A stretch of 64,000 nucleotides of DNA. Source: Bacillus sp. BP-3 (lineage in GTDB: Bacteria; Bacillota; Bacilli; Bacillales; Bacillaceae_G). The notes beneath the pieces are model-generated. The model was not told the DNA's origin. It worked only from the letters and a program-made list of their open reading frames with translations, and did no database searches. Below, in pieces: positions 46,334-55,316 of the stretch (its first letter is position 1; each line of letters opens with the position of its first letter). A program made the translations under genes and the position numbers. The stretch is taken from assembly GCF_028401955.1 (NCBI RefSeq), contig NZ_JAQOTJ010000002.1, positions 62,001 through 126,000 of the forward strand, in the 5' to 3' direction.

Positions 46334-46891
46334 TTACCGTTTAATCGCATCAACAATTAGCGATGGAAAACCAAGTTTATCTCCTTGATTTCTAGAATCA
46401 TACCTTTTTGAACGGAAAATAACACCATCGTTCGCATCCCATTCCTTGTAATAAAATTGCCCATTTTCATCACAATATTCAAGTAAAACTACTTCAAATC
46501 CAGCAGTTTCAAACATTTTAGTTAATGTTTTATAATTATGAACTATTTTATGGGTTGCGGCTGGATGGTCTTTAGGTCCAGGTCCGCCTACTTTAACTAT
46601 ATTTTGGTAGGTTTCATCTGGGAAAAATGCATCAGGGACGCCACAACGAATATGACCTGATGGTTTTAAAAATTTATAACAAATCTTAGCTGCTTCTATA
46701 CCTTCTTCGTACGTAAGATGTTCCCAAACATGTTCTGCTAATATAGCTGAAATAGAGTTATTATCAAATCTAATTTCCCATTGGGACTCATTTAATAAGT
46801 TAAGTTCTTCTTCTTGCGTTTGTATCCATCCTGGATTATTGTTAAATACTCCAGCACCAACTACTACTTTGATTTCTTCTTTTAATAACAT
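46334..46891 (-). CDS. SAM-dependent methyltransferase-like protein (short)
   Basis: 185 residues. It resembles the methyltransferase core but begins directly at the first strand: IKVVVGAGVFNNNPGWIQTQ. An acidic loop, AEHVWEHLTYEEGIEAAKI, and PSGHIRCGVPDAFFPDE follow, as in small-molecule and predicted GlcNAc/glycan methyltransferases. The N-terminal helix and part of motif I of a classical class I enzyme are lacking, so it may be a short family member, possibly paired with its neighbour. It starts 13 bases after the stop of the upstream methyltransferase gene, forming a likely operon. The ribosome site AGGAGGAG is strong. Confidence 0.75.
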   Translation of the reverse strand: MLLKEEIKVVVGAGVFNNNPGWIQTQEEELNLLNESQWEIRFDNNSISAILAEHVWEHLTYEEGIEAAKICYKFLKPSGHIRCGVPDAFFPDETYQNIVKVGGPGPKDHPAATHKIVHNYKTLTKMFETAGFEVVLLEYCDENGQFYYKEWDANDGVIFRSKRYDSRNQGDKLGFPSLIVDAIKR

Positions 46892-46903
46892 TTTATTCTC
46901 CTC

Positions 46904-47887
46904 CTACTTTTTACATATATAAAATCCTACATCTTTCGGATCACGCCATACTCTACCATTACGTGCTAATATATTCTCAGCTTCAAATTTCAACCAATTT
47001 ATCATATCAGTGTATAGGTCTGTATCGTGAGGTACGTTTAAAGATGGAAACATACTGATAATATAATTCACGATTGGTTCAGGTTTTTCAAAAATTAATG
47101 AATTAGAGATAATTTTTTCTTCCACTTTATTAAACGTTGAACTTAAAATTTCTTTTGCATTTTCTATGCAAAATGGTGCGACTGGTGAAACTCTTTCAGG
47201 AAAACCAAATTCAATTAGCATGTTATTACAAAGTTCTCTAATTTTCGGTAATGTTTCACGTGAATTTGTAGTAGTAAGTAGTCCTCCATTTGGCTTAATT
47301 ACTCTTTTAAAACCTTCAATTGTACTTTGAGGATTTGGAACATGATATAGCATATGTCTTGCGACTAACCAATCATACGAATTACTTGAAAACGGAAGCT
47401 TTCTTGCATCTCCAATTATCCACTCAATATTTAGATTCTTTTGTTGAGATAGTTTATTTGCTTCTTCAATCATATTAGATGACTGATCAAGTCCAGTAAG
47501 ATGTCCTTTATGACCCATTGTTTGTAATAGGGAAAGGAATGCACCTGTCGCGCATCCAATATCAAGAATCTTTTCATCATGTGTTAAATTTAATAGCTTG
47601 ATAACCCACTCATCTAAATTAACACGTTTTTCTTCGTACAAAACATGTGTATCCATTCGTACTTGCAAATGAGTACTAGCTCCATATTGACGCTTAACAT
47701 CATCCATTTTTTGTGTTTCCACCTTTGCACAAAAATTTTGAATAGCATGAGTTAGAAATTCTGTTTTGTTTATTCCTTCATATACTAATGCGTCTTCAAA
47801 GTTTTCTAAAATTGTTTCATTAATTCTAAAATGAATACTCTTTCCTTTGATGGTGTTTACCTCCCTATGTTTTATTAATAAAAACAT
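46904..47887 (-). CDS. Methyltransferase with an N-terminal ribbon-helix-helix-like segment
   Basis: 327 residues from ATG 47887. Residues 16-58 (IHFRINETILENFEDALVYE, GINKTEFLTHAIQNFC) look like a ribbon-helix-helix DNA-binding unit. From residue 100 a class I methyltransferase follows: KILDIGCATGAFLSLLQTMG, LTGLDQSSNMIEEA, WLVARHMLYHVPNPQSTIEG and PNGGLLTTTNS. The combination of a DNA-binding ribbon and a small-molecule methyltransferase is unusual. The best ribosome site, AGGGAGGT at 47867-47860, lies inside this frame and points to ATC 47851-47849 as a start, so translation may begin there, or an ATG was lost. It is followed at once by the short methyltransferase. Confidence 0.75.
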   Translation of the reverse strand: MFLLIKHREVNTIKGKSIHFRINETILENFEDALVYEGINKTEFLTHAIQNFCAKVETQKMDDVKRQYGASTHLQVRMDTHVLYEEKRVNLDEWVIKLLNLTHDEKILDIGCATGAFLSLLQTMGHKGHLTGLDQSSNMIEEANKLSQQKNLNIEWIIGDARKLPFSSNSYDWLVARHMLYHVPNPQSTIEGFKRVIKPNGGLLTTTNSRETLPKIRELCNNMLIEFGFPERVSPVAPFCIENAKEILSSTFNKVEEKIISNSLIFEKPEPIVNYIISMFPSLNVPHDTDLYTDMINWLKFEAENILARNGRVWRDPKDVGFYICKK

Positions 47888-48062
47888 AGCATAATTTAAA
47901 ATTTTCAGTAAGCTTTTGTGTACACAAATTGTTTAAATTCTTTTTTATTGAGTAAACAAGTTCTCCTAATATTTTTAAATAAGTCTCAAAAAATATATTT
48001 TGATTCTTATTTTCTACACTACATGGGGTACCGTCAGGAGAATGCTTTAGGAACACTTTTGG

Positions 48063-48092
48063 ACATAGCTATCGATAGCTATGTTTTTTCAT
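48063..48092 (+). terminator. Palindromic terminator
   Basis: ACATAGCTATCGATAGCTATGT followed by TTTTTTC. No intact gene precedes it on the plus strand, so it may end a lost gene. Confidence 0.7.
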
Positions 48093-48159
48093 TTTCCTTA
48101 TAGAATCCTTATAATTGTCATTTATTCTAGACTTACCAAATGCAAGGGGGAAGTTTAGA

Positions 48160-48291
48160 ATGAGTGAACTGATTTTAGAAACAAAGAATCTTTGTAAAGT
48201 ATTTCAAAAACAAAGGGTAGTACAAGATATTTCACTTTCTGTACCGAAACATTCAATCTGTGGATTATTAGGTGCGAATAGAAGAAAGTGA
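48160..48291 (+). pseudogene. ABC-transporter ATPase, N-terminal fragment
   Basis: 43 codons from ATG 48160, after GGGGGAAG. SELILETKNLCKVFQKQRVV and QDISLSVPKHSICGLLGAN are the start of a BcrA/LanF-type ATPase. The Walker A motif should continue GANGAGKST, but after GAN the DNA switches to a histidine-kinase frame. All catalytic motifs and any permease genes are gone. The junction lies at about 48280. Confidence 0.85.
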
Positions 48292-48694
48292 AATTTGTGC
48301 TTTGGATAAACAGTTAAATCTCATTAAAGAGGTTAAGGACATACCGAAATGTATTCATGGTGATGAGGCTGCTTTGAAAAGAGCGATTATGAATGTAATG
48401 ATGAATGCAATTGAATATTCTCCAGTAAATGGTGACTTGATGTTTTCAGTTGAAACTAGTAATAGTAAGGTCCGGTTCATTATCGAGGACTCAGGAAGAG
48501 GATTTACAAAAGAAGAAATGAATGCAGCGACAGAGCAGTTTTATAAAGGAGATAAAAGTAGAAATTCAAAACATCATCATGGAATCGGACTATATATTGC
48601 CAAAAACTTTGCAAAGCAGCATGGTGGAAATATTTACTTAAGTCATTCAGAAAAGCTAGGCGGGGCAAAAGTTATTTTAGAAATAGCGATGTAG
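48272..48694 (+). pseudogene. Sensor histidine kinase, C-terminal ATPase fragment
   Basis: 140 codons encoding only the HATPase domain: N box ALKRAIMNVMMNAIEYSP, G1 box IIEDSGRGFTKEEM, and G2 box HHGIGLYIAKNFAKQHGG. The membrane sensor and the H box are missing. It directly abuts the ABC-ATPase fragment in a different frame. GTG 48272 could in theory start a short protein, but no ribosome site supports it. I read it as the far end of a deletion that removed an ABC exporter and its two-component system. Confidence 0.8.
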
Positions 48695-48784
48695 TGGAGA
48701 AAACGCACGAAACTTTGTTTTCATATAGTTTTTCTAGCTAACTATGCTAATGATGCTTATGCCTTAATGCGGAATAAAAAATTC

Positions 48785-48824
48785 AAAAGCCTGGGTGAGG
48801 AAACAACCTCATCCAGGCTTTTCT
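48785..48824. terminator. Terminator between the kinase remnant and the lipoprotein gene
   Basis: AAAAGCCTGGGTGAGG / CCTCATCCAGGCTTTT with an AAACAA loop. Confidence 0.85.
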
Positions 48825-48831
48825 TACTGTC

Positions 48832-50073
48832 TTATTTCGGTAATGTGAATTTCACTTTGTGCCCTTTTGAAATGTCTTTTACTTCTTTATTTCTCATAGG
48901 TCCTATTTCGATTTCAAAGTTTTTGTCTTTCCAAATCTTTTCATACTGCTCCTGATCTAAGATGTAAACTTGTAATAACTCGCCAGCTGTTCCGGCTTTG
49001 ATCAAATCATTATGCTTGTAATTCAGCAACATACTTTGGCTGAGCGTATACTGTGCGCCATCATTCACTCTTAGTGTAGAATTTAATGAAGATAACCCGA
49101 TATCTTCAGATCCTTTGTGATCAAGTTTAAATTGAACTGTCAATAAAACAATGCCATTTTTAAAGTTTTCAAATCGAGGAGCTTCAACGGAATTTGGCGT
49201 GAATTTAGTGAATTGGTATCCATCTAGCGTAACATTTGTATCACCTAGTTGTTCACTTTTATTAATGTTTGATTGCTCTTTTAGCATTTTCTTCTCGCCC
49301 ATGTTATCAACAGTTGTTTTATCTTTATAAAAAGTTTTATCTGCTGAAACCTTTTCAGAACCTTGCTTATTTAAACTTAACGCAAATTTCCCCGGACTTC
49401 CGATTGGAGCATCAAATTTTCCTTTATTAGCTTGCGCTTCAGGAACCATTGCTGATACCGTTGATAGCTCCAAAATTTTTGCTAAATCATCTTTACTGAA
49501 TGGATAAGCAACATAACCAGAAACGCTTTTTCCTGCTTCTACTAAATAATTATTCTTTGGAGACAATTTTTCAGATAATTGTTCTTCTTTTGGAATTAAA
49601 TCTTTATAATTACTGTAATCCTTTTTAGCGCCTGTAAATGTTATGTTTAAAGTTGGCATATAATAAGCATCTTTATTTGAACTATTCTTTACGGTATAGT
49701 GTGCAAGAATAACTCCGCCATTTGTCTGCCTATTAAAAGGAATGTCAAAATCGGTATGAAAATCATTCAATTCAACTAATGTATAGTTATCAAGCGATAC
49801 TGAAACATCTTGCAATTTATGTACTTGCGATTCTTTGTTTTCATAAAGAACTTTTGTTTTACCTTGTGTTTCTTTCTCCATATAAGAGATAAGTTTTGAG
49901 TAATCATTTGAACTAGCTTTCGTATTTTCTGATTTTTTTTCTTTTGCTGTATCTGTTTTTTCTGTCTTACTTTCTTTTTGCTCTTTATTTGCCTTATCAC
50001 TTTGACCGCAGCCAGTTATCATAAGAGCTGCAACCATCACGACAGAAAATAAAGAAATTAACTTTTTCGACAT
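48832..50073 (-). CDS. DUF5068-like lipoprotein
   Basis: 413 residues from ATG 50073, chosen because GGGGGAA precedes it; the frame also opens at 50106. A lipobox ends in MITGC with Cys22. A charged Lys/Glu/Ser linker (residues 24-60) is followed by two related beta-sandwich halves: LDNYTLVELNDFHTDFDIPF..GGVILAHYTVKNSSNKDAYY, and LDGYQFTKFTPNS..GIVLLTVQFKLDHKGSED. These I associate with DUF5068. The protein should sit on the outer face of the membrane. Its role is unknown. Single gene. Confidence 0.75.
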   Translation of the reverse strand: MSKKLISLFSVVMVAALMITGCGQSDKANKEQKESKTEKTDTAKEKKSENTKASSNDYSKLISYMEKETQGKTKVLYENKESQVHKLQDVSVSLDNYTLVELNDFHTDFDIPFNRQTNGGVILAHYTVKNSSNKDAYYMPTLNITFTGAKKDYSNYKDLIPKEEQLSEKLSPKNNYLVEAGKSVSGYVAYPFSKDDLAKILELSTVSAMVPEAQANKGKFDAPIGSPGKFALSLNKQGSEKVSADKTFYKDKTTVDNMGEKKMLKEQSNINKSEQLGDTNVTLDGYQFTKFTPNSVEAPRFENFKNGIVLLTVQFKLDHKGSEDIGLSSLNSTLRVNDGAQYTLSQSMLLNYKHNDLIKAGTAGELLQVYILDQEQYEKIWKDKNFEIEIGPMRNKEVKDISKGHKVKFTLPK

Positions 50074-50421
50074 TTCATTTCCCCCTATTTGTTCCATGTC
50101 AAACACTTAATATGAATAATAGAATGATTCGTTATCCTCTATTATCTCTACGTTTCATTATAGAAAAAATTTTTCCATGCGCCACCTTTTTTAGTATATT
50201 GTTCCATTTAAATGGATAAATGTGTATGTTGGGAAGTGCACTTTATGCTATAGTTTACTATCGCTTTGAATTGAACGATCCCCACCTAAAATCCTAACAG
50301 ATTTTAAGTAATCGTTATTAAAACTGTCGAACTTCGTGCCCTTTGTAGGAATTTAACGTATTTTAGAGAATATTTTCATGTCAGGGAGTAAGACAAAATT
50401 TCAATTTGAGGAGAATTTCAT
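50074..50421. other. Intergenic region before the double-GNAT gene
   Basis: About 350 AT-rich bases with both divergent start regions. No repeat, hairpin or small ORF that I can support. Confidence 0.35.
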
Positions 50422-51258
50422 ATGATAAGGGAATGTCAGTTTGAAGATTTAGAGCAGCTTATAAAAATAAGTAGTATGGAAGTAATAGATGCTGATTTGG
50501 ATAACATGATGAATATTTTTAAGGAAACGAAACACTTTTTAGTGTGGGATGAATTAGGAGTAAAGGGTTTCGCTTTTGTGATTATAAGAAATGAGGAGAA
50601 AAGAGAGTGGGATGTCCAAGTTTATGTAAATCCAAGAGAAAGAAGAAAAGGAATCGGTACGTTACTTCATCAAGAAATTTATAAGATTGTAGAAAGTGAA
50701 AATCCGAGTGTTTTCGTTACAGAAGTAAGAGTAGATATAGAAAATCCAGCTTCTTTTTACGAAAGATTAGGGTATAAAAAATGGTTTGGATCACCAAGTA
50801 TGTGTTATACGGGCGGAGTTCAACCAGATGTAGATATCGAATTCATTCCGTATGAAGATAAATTTTACAAACAATATGCCGAGTGCAGGGCAGAATGTTT
50901 TTACGACATAGCTGTGAAAAATGATTTTAGGCCTTATGTAATCCCGCTAAGTGAACAAGACAAAAAGGCGTTATCGAATAAGCCGATATATGTAACGTTA
51001 CATAATGAACAACTTGTAGGAGCTGTTACCGCCCAAGATGGATATTTAGATCATATTATGGTTTCACCGGCATATCAAGGGAAGGGATATGGTAAAAAAA
51101 TTACGCAATTTGGGATAAATAAAGCATTAAGTAAAGGGGCTACTTCCGTTCAACTTTGTTATATAGAAGGGAATAGTAAGGCGGAGAATCTGTATCAATT
51201 GTTAGGGTTTGAAACGGTTCAAGTTATGCATGTGTATAGGAAATTTATGGAATACTGA
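50422..51258 (+). CDS. Tandem-GNAT acetyltransferase
   Basis: 278 residues with two GNAT domains. The first covers residues 1-125, with the acetyl-CoA loop VYVNPRERRKGIGTLLHQEI at about 73-92 and RVDIENPASFYERLGY. The second covers about 145-278, with IMVSPAYQGKGYGKKITQFG at about 213-232 and IEGNSKAENLYQLLGF. Double GNAT proteins include aminoglycoside- and peptide-type acetyltransferases. The acceptor cannot be predicted. GAGGAG lies just before ATG 50422. Single gene. Confidence 0.85.
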   Translation: MIRECQFEDLEQLIKISSMEVIDADLDNMMNIFKETKHFLVWDELGVKGFAFVIIRNEEKREWDVQVYVNPRERRKGIGTLLHQEIYKIVESENPSVFVTEVRVDIENPASFYERLGYKKWFGSPSMCYTGGVQPDVDIEFIPYEDKFYKQYAECRAECFYDIAVKNDFRPYVIPLSEQDKKALSNKPIYVTLHNEQLVGAVTAQDGYLDHIMVSPAYQGKGYGKKITQFGINKALSKGATSVQLCYIEGNSKAENLYQLLGFETVQVMHVYRKFMEY

Positions 51259-51406
51259 TACATACGAACAACCATCATTTTGTAGTTTAATAACCTTATT
51301 AACTATAAAAAGTTATTTTATCTGAAAATTTAATTTTTAATACTTTTTAAAACTTCTAAACTACCTTATAATATAGTTGTAAAAATTAGGAAAGGGGACA
51401 GGGGGC

Positions 51407-52711
51407 GTGGAAGTTTCTTATTTAAAAAGTAGAAAAGGTGTATTGGCAACAGGTATTGTTTTACTTTGTATTATAGGATTCATTATAACTGGACTATTAC
51501 TCCGGCATTCTAAAGATGATGTTCGAGAAAAGGTACAACAAGCTTTTGAAAAACAAGATGTTGATGTTTTCTTATCAATTTTACCGAAGGATGCACAATC
51601 TTCTCCATTTGCCAAAGATGGCGTAAAATCATTTTTAAAAGAATCAAGTAAGTATAAGCAAATGTATCCAATAATGGTAGATGCTATGGATATAGAAAAG
51701 ACTAATGTAGCTCCTCAAGCATTAGAGGTACGAACTAAAGGCGTATTACCATATACAATAGTAAAAGAGGGAAAAAGTTGGTTATTTTTTGATAATTATG
51801 TTGTTAGACCAGCAAAAGTGAAAATTAATTTAAAAAATATAGATAAAGATGTTGCTTTATCTTTGAATGGAGAGAAAATTAAACCTTCTGTTTTTGATAA
51901 AGCCTTTTTACCTGGGAATTACGAGCTAATAGGAGTAAAGAAATATAAATGGACGACTGTAACAGATAAAACAACTATACATGTAGGAGGAGACGATCAA
52001 GTAAAAGATGTGTCACTTAATTTGAAAGGAAACGAGTTAGACTTATCGAAAGAATTTATAGGTTCAGAAATTATGTTTAAAGGAAAACCTACAGGTATTA
52101 AAGTTGGTGATGAGGAATCAAAAAAATTTGGTCCAATTAATGAGAAAGATGAAAAAGAAATACAATTAAAAGCAAATTTTCCTTGGGTGAAAGATGGAAT
52201 TTCTAAAATTAATGATAAACCAAAAACTTCTCTATGGACGTTAGAAAAGTATATGTTTAAAGTGGATGAAGACAAAGTTAATCAATTTTTTCATACGTTT
52301 TTGAAAGAATATGGGGATGCGAGCATAAAACAAAGTATTGAACCCTTCACTACAATAACTGAAAAGTATAAAAATAAACAAGCAGAATCTTTTGCTTCAG
52401 CAGCTCGTAATACACTCTTTGAGCCTTGGAAAGGAACCCTGGTAAAATCATATTTAAATAAAGAAGTAGTAAAGATTGTATCAAATGAGAAAGGCTACCC
52501 TATTTTAAAAATGGAAGGGGTAGCAAAATACCACCTTTCAGCTGGCAAGTATTCTCCTGAAAAAGATCAACTCTCAAATGTTCAAATTACAGCATTATAT
52601 GATACAGATCAAAAAGCGTGGAAAATGAATGAGGTTCATATCGATTTAACTTTTGCAGGGGAAATCGATAAGAATGAAGAAGGAAAATATATCATTACAA
52701 ACGTTCAATAA
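51407..52711 (+). CDS. TcaA/YvbJ-like single-pass membrane protein
   Basis: 434 residues from GTG 51407, after AGGAAAGGGGACAGGGG. One membrane helix at about residues 11-31 (VLATGIVLLCIIGFIITGLL) precedes extracellular domains. The first (REKVQQAFEKQDVDVFLSIL, DGVKSFLKESSKYKQMYP) and the later LNGEKIKPSVF and KVDEDKVNQFFHTFLKEYG segments follow the order of TcaA/YvbJ proteins. The usual N-terminal zinc ribbon is absent. TcaA proteins influence cell-wall stress and glycopeptide responses in Staphylococcus; here that is only an analogy. It ends at a shared bidirectional terminator. Confidence 0.75.
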   Translation: MEVSYLKSRKGVLATGIVLLCIIGFIITGLLLRHSKDDVREKVQQAFEKQDVDVFLSILPKDAQSSPFAKDGVKSFLKESSKYKQMYPIMVDAMDIEKTNVAPQALEVRTKGVLPYTIVKEGKSWLFFDNYVVRPAKVKINLKNIDKDVALSLNGEKIKPSVFDKAFLPGNYELIGVKKYKWTTVTDKTTIHVGGDDQVKDVSLNLKGNELDLSKEFIGSEIMFKGKPTGIKVGDEESKKFGPINEKDEKEIQLKANFPWVKDGISKINDKPKTSLWTLEKYMFKVDEDKVNQFFHTFLKEYGDASIKQSIEPFTTITEKYKNKQAESFASAARNTLFEPWKGTLVKSYLNKEVVKIVSNEKGYPILKMEGVAKYHLSAGKYSPEKDQLSNVQITALYDTDQKAWKMNEVHIDLTFAGEIDKNEEGKYIITNVQ

Positions 52712-52748
52712 ACTAAAAAAGAGCTTGCCGAAAGCTCTTTTTTAGTTT
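52710..52748. terminator. Bidirectional terminator
   Basis: AAACTAAAAAAGAGCTT / AAAGCTCTTTTTTAGTTT around GCCG, between convergent genes. Confidence 0.9.
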
Positions 52749-52944
52749 ATCTCTTAACTCGCTTCATTTTACTTACAAAAAGACTAACGATACCGATAGC
52801 AATTAACGAATAACCCATTGGTAGTAAATAAAATGGTTCTACAAGTTTACCATCCGGAGCGACTGTAGATCCGGCAGTATTAAAACCAACGATACATCCA
52901 ATTCCTAAAATAAATGGTAGTGAAGCTAAAATATATTTTTTCAT
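52747..52944 (-). CDS. Small two-helix membrane protein, DUF3955-like
   Basis: 65 residues from ATG 52944, since GGAGG is six bases before it; a TTG at 52950 is less likely. MKKYILASLPFILGIGCIVG and LLPMGYSLIAIGIVSLFV are the two helices. The central VAPDGKLVEPFYLLP loop is typical of DUF3955 as I recall it. Cytoplasmic tail KMKRVKR. Function unknown. Confidence 0.75.
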   Translation of the reverse strand: MKKYILASLPFILGIGCIVGFNTAGSTVAPDGKLVEPFYLLPMGYSLIAIGIVSLFVSKMKRVKR

Positions 52945-53093
52945 ATTCAACCTCCATGTGTAGGTGTTTTTTATAAATAACTGTTTTATAGTTGTAATTA
53001 TAGTACTGTCATATAGTTAGCACTATTCATATAGGTGACAAAAAGCTTACAGATTTGTAAGAGGGAAAAGTGATATATGCAGTTTTCAAATGA

Positions 53094-53356
53094 ATGGGTA
53101 AGTTACAACAAGTAATTGAAAGATTTAATTTGAATGTATTGGAAATTGAGGATGTTCCGCAGTGTCTTTTCGTTCGGCGGTTTATAAAATTAAGCTAATG
53201 GATCATCGTACGGTTTATATCAAAATTCCCTATTCTAAAGCAAAACTTGAACGTGAGTATACGGTGTTTGAACGATTGCGCGATGAGTTTTCTGTACACG
53301 AAAGTTTCTTCAGAAGAACTGAAGAAACTTTTCGTTCATATAATCAGTATTATTGA
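53094..53356 (+). pseudogene. Aminoglycoside phosphotransferase-family remnant
   Basis: ATG 53094 gives MGKLQQVIERFNLNVLEIED VP; the frame then shifts, and the next frame continues SFRSAVYKIKLMDHRTVYIK, IPYSKAKLEREYTVFERLRD. This is the N-lobe of an APH/choline-kinase-type enzyme with the nucleotide-binding lysine in YIKIPYSKAKLERE. After DEFSV the family would continue with PKV, but here a hairpin (ACGAAAGTTTCTTCAG / CTGAAGAAACTTTTCGT) and a stop at 53356 follow. Frameshift plus truncation mean no activity. Confidence 0.7.
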
Positions 53357-53402
53357 ACCTTAACTGAGCTAGAAAAGCTCGGAAATTAGCATATTTGTAG
53401 AA

Positions 53403-54068
53403 TTATAAAGACCGAGCAAGACGAAATCCAAGGTCGTCTATGCGAAAGGTTGGATGGCTGCGACGACGACACGAAGCACCGCAACCTCTGGCCTCTTCAG
53501 CCCAGCTGCCACCTCGGAAAATGCGATAGGAGCCGTACACTTGTTCATCATATAAATCCCAGCACCATTCCCAAACATTCCCTAACATATCATATAGGCC
53601 CCATGCATTTGGTTCCTTTTTTCCTACTTCATGGACCCTGCCTCCTGAATTTTCATCATACCAGGAAATTTGATCAAGCTCTCCATATCTATAACCAGTA
53701 GTCCCTGCTTTACATGCATATTGCCACTCTGCTTCTGTAGGAAGCCGGTAGCCGTCCGCTTCCCAATCGCAAATAATGTTTTCACCATCGTTGCTTATAG
53801 AATAGCACTCTTTCAGTCCAGCTTTTTGTGAAAGGAGGTTACAAAAGGAAATTGTATCGTGCCAAGAAATATTTACAACTGGTTTTAGATCTCCATTAAA
53901 AGAATGAGGTGCACAGTATAGACCTATAGTTACAGGATACTGAGCAAGAAGAAACGGTTTTATGTCAGCTTTCCATTTGCTTTTTATTCTGTCGTCTCTT
54001 AATTCTACTTTGCCCCCTGGGATTTTTACCATAGGATAGTCAATAGAACTCTTTGTTTTATTTGACAC
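53403..54068 (-). CDS. SUMF1/FGE-like sulfatase-modifying-factor family protein
   Basis: 221 residues, shorter than typical FGE (about 300). Family segments: PMVKIPGGKVELRD, FLLAQYPVTIGLYC, PVVNISWHDTISFCNLLSQK, YRLPTEAEWQYACKAGT, WGLYDMLGNVWEWCWDLYD and FRGGSWAEEARGCGASCRRR. True formylglycine-generating enzymes have a Cys-x4-Cys pair near RGGSW. Here it is Cys-x3-Cys, so copper-dependent activity is uncertain; many SUMF1-like proteins are non-enzymatic or use another substrate. No sulfatase is adjacent. It starts at ATG 54068 with GGAGG a little upstream. Confidence 0.82.
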   Translation of the reverse strand: MSNKTKSSIDYPMVKIPGGKVELRDDRIKSKWKADIKPFLLAQYPVTIGLYCAPHSFNGDLKPVVNISWHDTISFCNLLSQKAGLKECYSISNDGENIICDWEADGYRLPTEAEWQYACKAGTTGYRYGELDQISWYDENSGGRVHEVGKKEPNAWGLYDMLGNVWEWCWDLYDEQVYGSYRIFRGGSWAEEARGCGASCRRRSHPTFRIDDLGFRLARSL

Positions 54069-54193
54069 TCTGCTGACCTCCTAACAAACGTTGTTTTACA
54101 AATTTTACCTCATTTAAAAGGGTTAAAGCAATATAAAAATTATGCTGTTTTTTGCAGATGAATGCCTGTTAGCTTTATATTCTATCCTAAAAC

Positions 54194-54226
54194 AAAAAAG
54201 CCCGGCAATTGCCGAGCTTTTCATTA
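54194..54226 (-). terminator. prsA terminator
   Basis: AAAGC-CCGGCAA / TTGCCG-AGCTTTT, a GC-rich stem at the 3' end of prsA, with an A-run on the left that is a T-run in the transcript. Confidence 0.8.
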
Positions 54227-55072
54227 TTTCTTCGCTTCTTTGTCTGCTTTTGGAGTTTCGAAAACATCTTTTAAGTCTTTATCTTCGATTTTCACATCAG
54301 CTTTTTTCATTTCTTTTGTAACAAGATCGTTCATAAATTGAGCATCTTGCATTTTCTTGTCAACAAGATCATTTTTAATGCTATCTTTTGCTTTATCGAA
54401 TGGTGTTAATTCTTTAATATCAGTTACTTTAATGATGTGGTAACCGTATTGTGTTTTTACAGGATCACTGATTTCGTCTTTTTTCAGTTTATATGCAGCA
54501 TCTTCAAATTCTTTTACCATGCTACCTGGTTTGAAGTATCCTAAGTCGCCGCCTTTATCTTTTGAACCTGGATCTTGAGAGTATTGTTTTGCTAAGTCTT
54601 CAAAAGATTTGCCTTGTGCTAGTTCAGCTTTTACTTTTTTCGCAGTTTCTTCATCTTTTACAAGAATGTGGCTTGCTTTAACTTCAGGTTTGTAATTGTC
54701 TTTTATTTCTTTATCTGTGATGCTTTTTGACACAGCTTCTTTCATTGCAAGCTCACCGCGAACAAGTTCTTTAACGTCTTTTTCAGTCATACCACTTTGT
54801 TTTAAGTAAGTAGCAAATTGATCGCCGGCTTGCTTTTTGTATTCGTCAAATCGTTTATTAACGGCATCATCTTTTACAGGGTAGTTTTTAATAAATACTT
54901 TTTGCATTACTAGGTTACGTAAGACGTTTTTACCGCCTTGTTGTTTCATTGCATTGTAGAACTCATCTTTTGTTACGTCCCCAGCTTTTGATGTTACAAC
55001 TTTGTCAGAAGTGCCACATGCTGATAATGTGAATACACTTGTTACAGCTAGGGCAAGCATTGCTTTCTTCAT
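54224..55072 (-). CDS. prsA: PrsA, foldase lipoprotein (parvulin-type peptidyl-prolyl isomerase)
   Basis: 282 residues from ATG 55072, after TAGGAGTG; the longer open frame to 55261 has no support. The lipobox LSAC has Cys19. A parvulin domain lies at about residues 132-222: [59 protein letters not shown] and [11 protein letters not shown]- and C-terminal helical parts surround it, as in Bacillus PrsA. It helps exported proteins fold outside the membrane. Several secreted proteins are encoded in the window. B. cereus-group genomes usually carry several PrsA copies. Confidence 0.96.
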   Translation of the reverse strand: MKKAMLALAVTSVFTLSACGTSDKVVTSKAGDVTKDEFYNAMKQQGGKNVLRNLVMQKVFIKNYPVKDDAVNKRFDEYKKQAGDQFATYLKQSGMTEKDVKELVRGELAMKEAVSKSITDKEIKDNYKPEVKASHILVKDEETAKKVKAELAQGKSFEDLAKQYSQDPGSKDKGGDLGYFKPGSMVKEFEDAAYKLKKDEISDPVKTQYGYHIIKVTDIKELTPFDKAKDSIKNDLVDKKMQDAQFMNDLVTKEMKKADVKIEDKDLKDVFETPKADKEAKK

Positions 55073-55105
55073 GAAATAAACACTCCTACTATTATGTATT
55101 TTTAA

Positions 55106-55162
55106 ATCCCGTATGAACGGGCAGTAAGCCCCCACTAATGGAAGTTTCACTTTATAGTATAA
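55106..55162 (+). repeat. GCGGGCAGTAA repeat, copy D
   Basis: AATCCCGTATGAACGGGCAG then TAAGCCCCCACTAATGGAAG and TTTCACTTTATAG. It is the longest copy here and shares its tail with copy B. It lies in the 55073-55316 gap upstream of prsA, near the likely promoter. Confidence 0.6.
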
Positions 55163-55316
55163 GCAATATGTACAAAATTTAATATAACATATTTTGCTCT
55201 GTTTTCCTATTGATAAAGAAAAATTACCCATTTGCTGGTGAGGATTGTCAGATTCAGTCATGTCACCATTCTGGGCTTACACGCATACATAGAGAAATGA
55301 GGAGGTTGAAATTATA

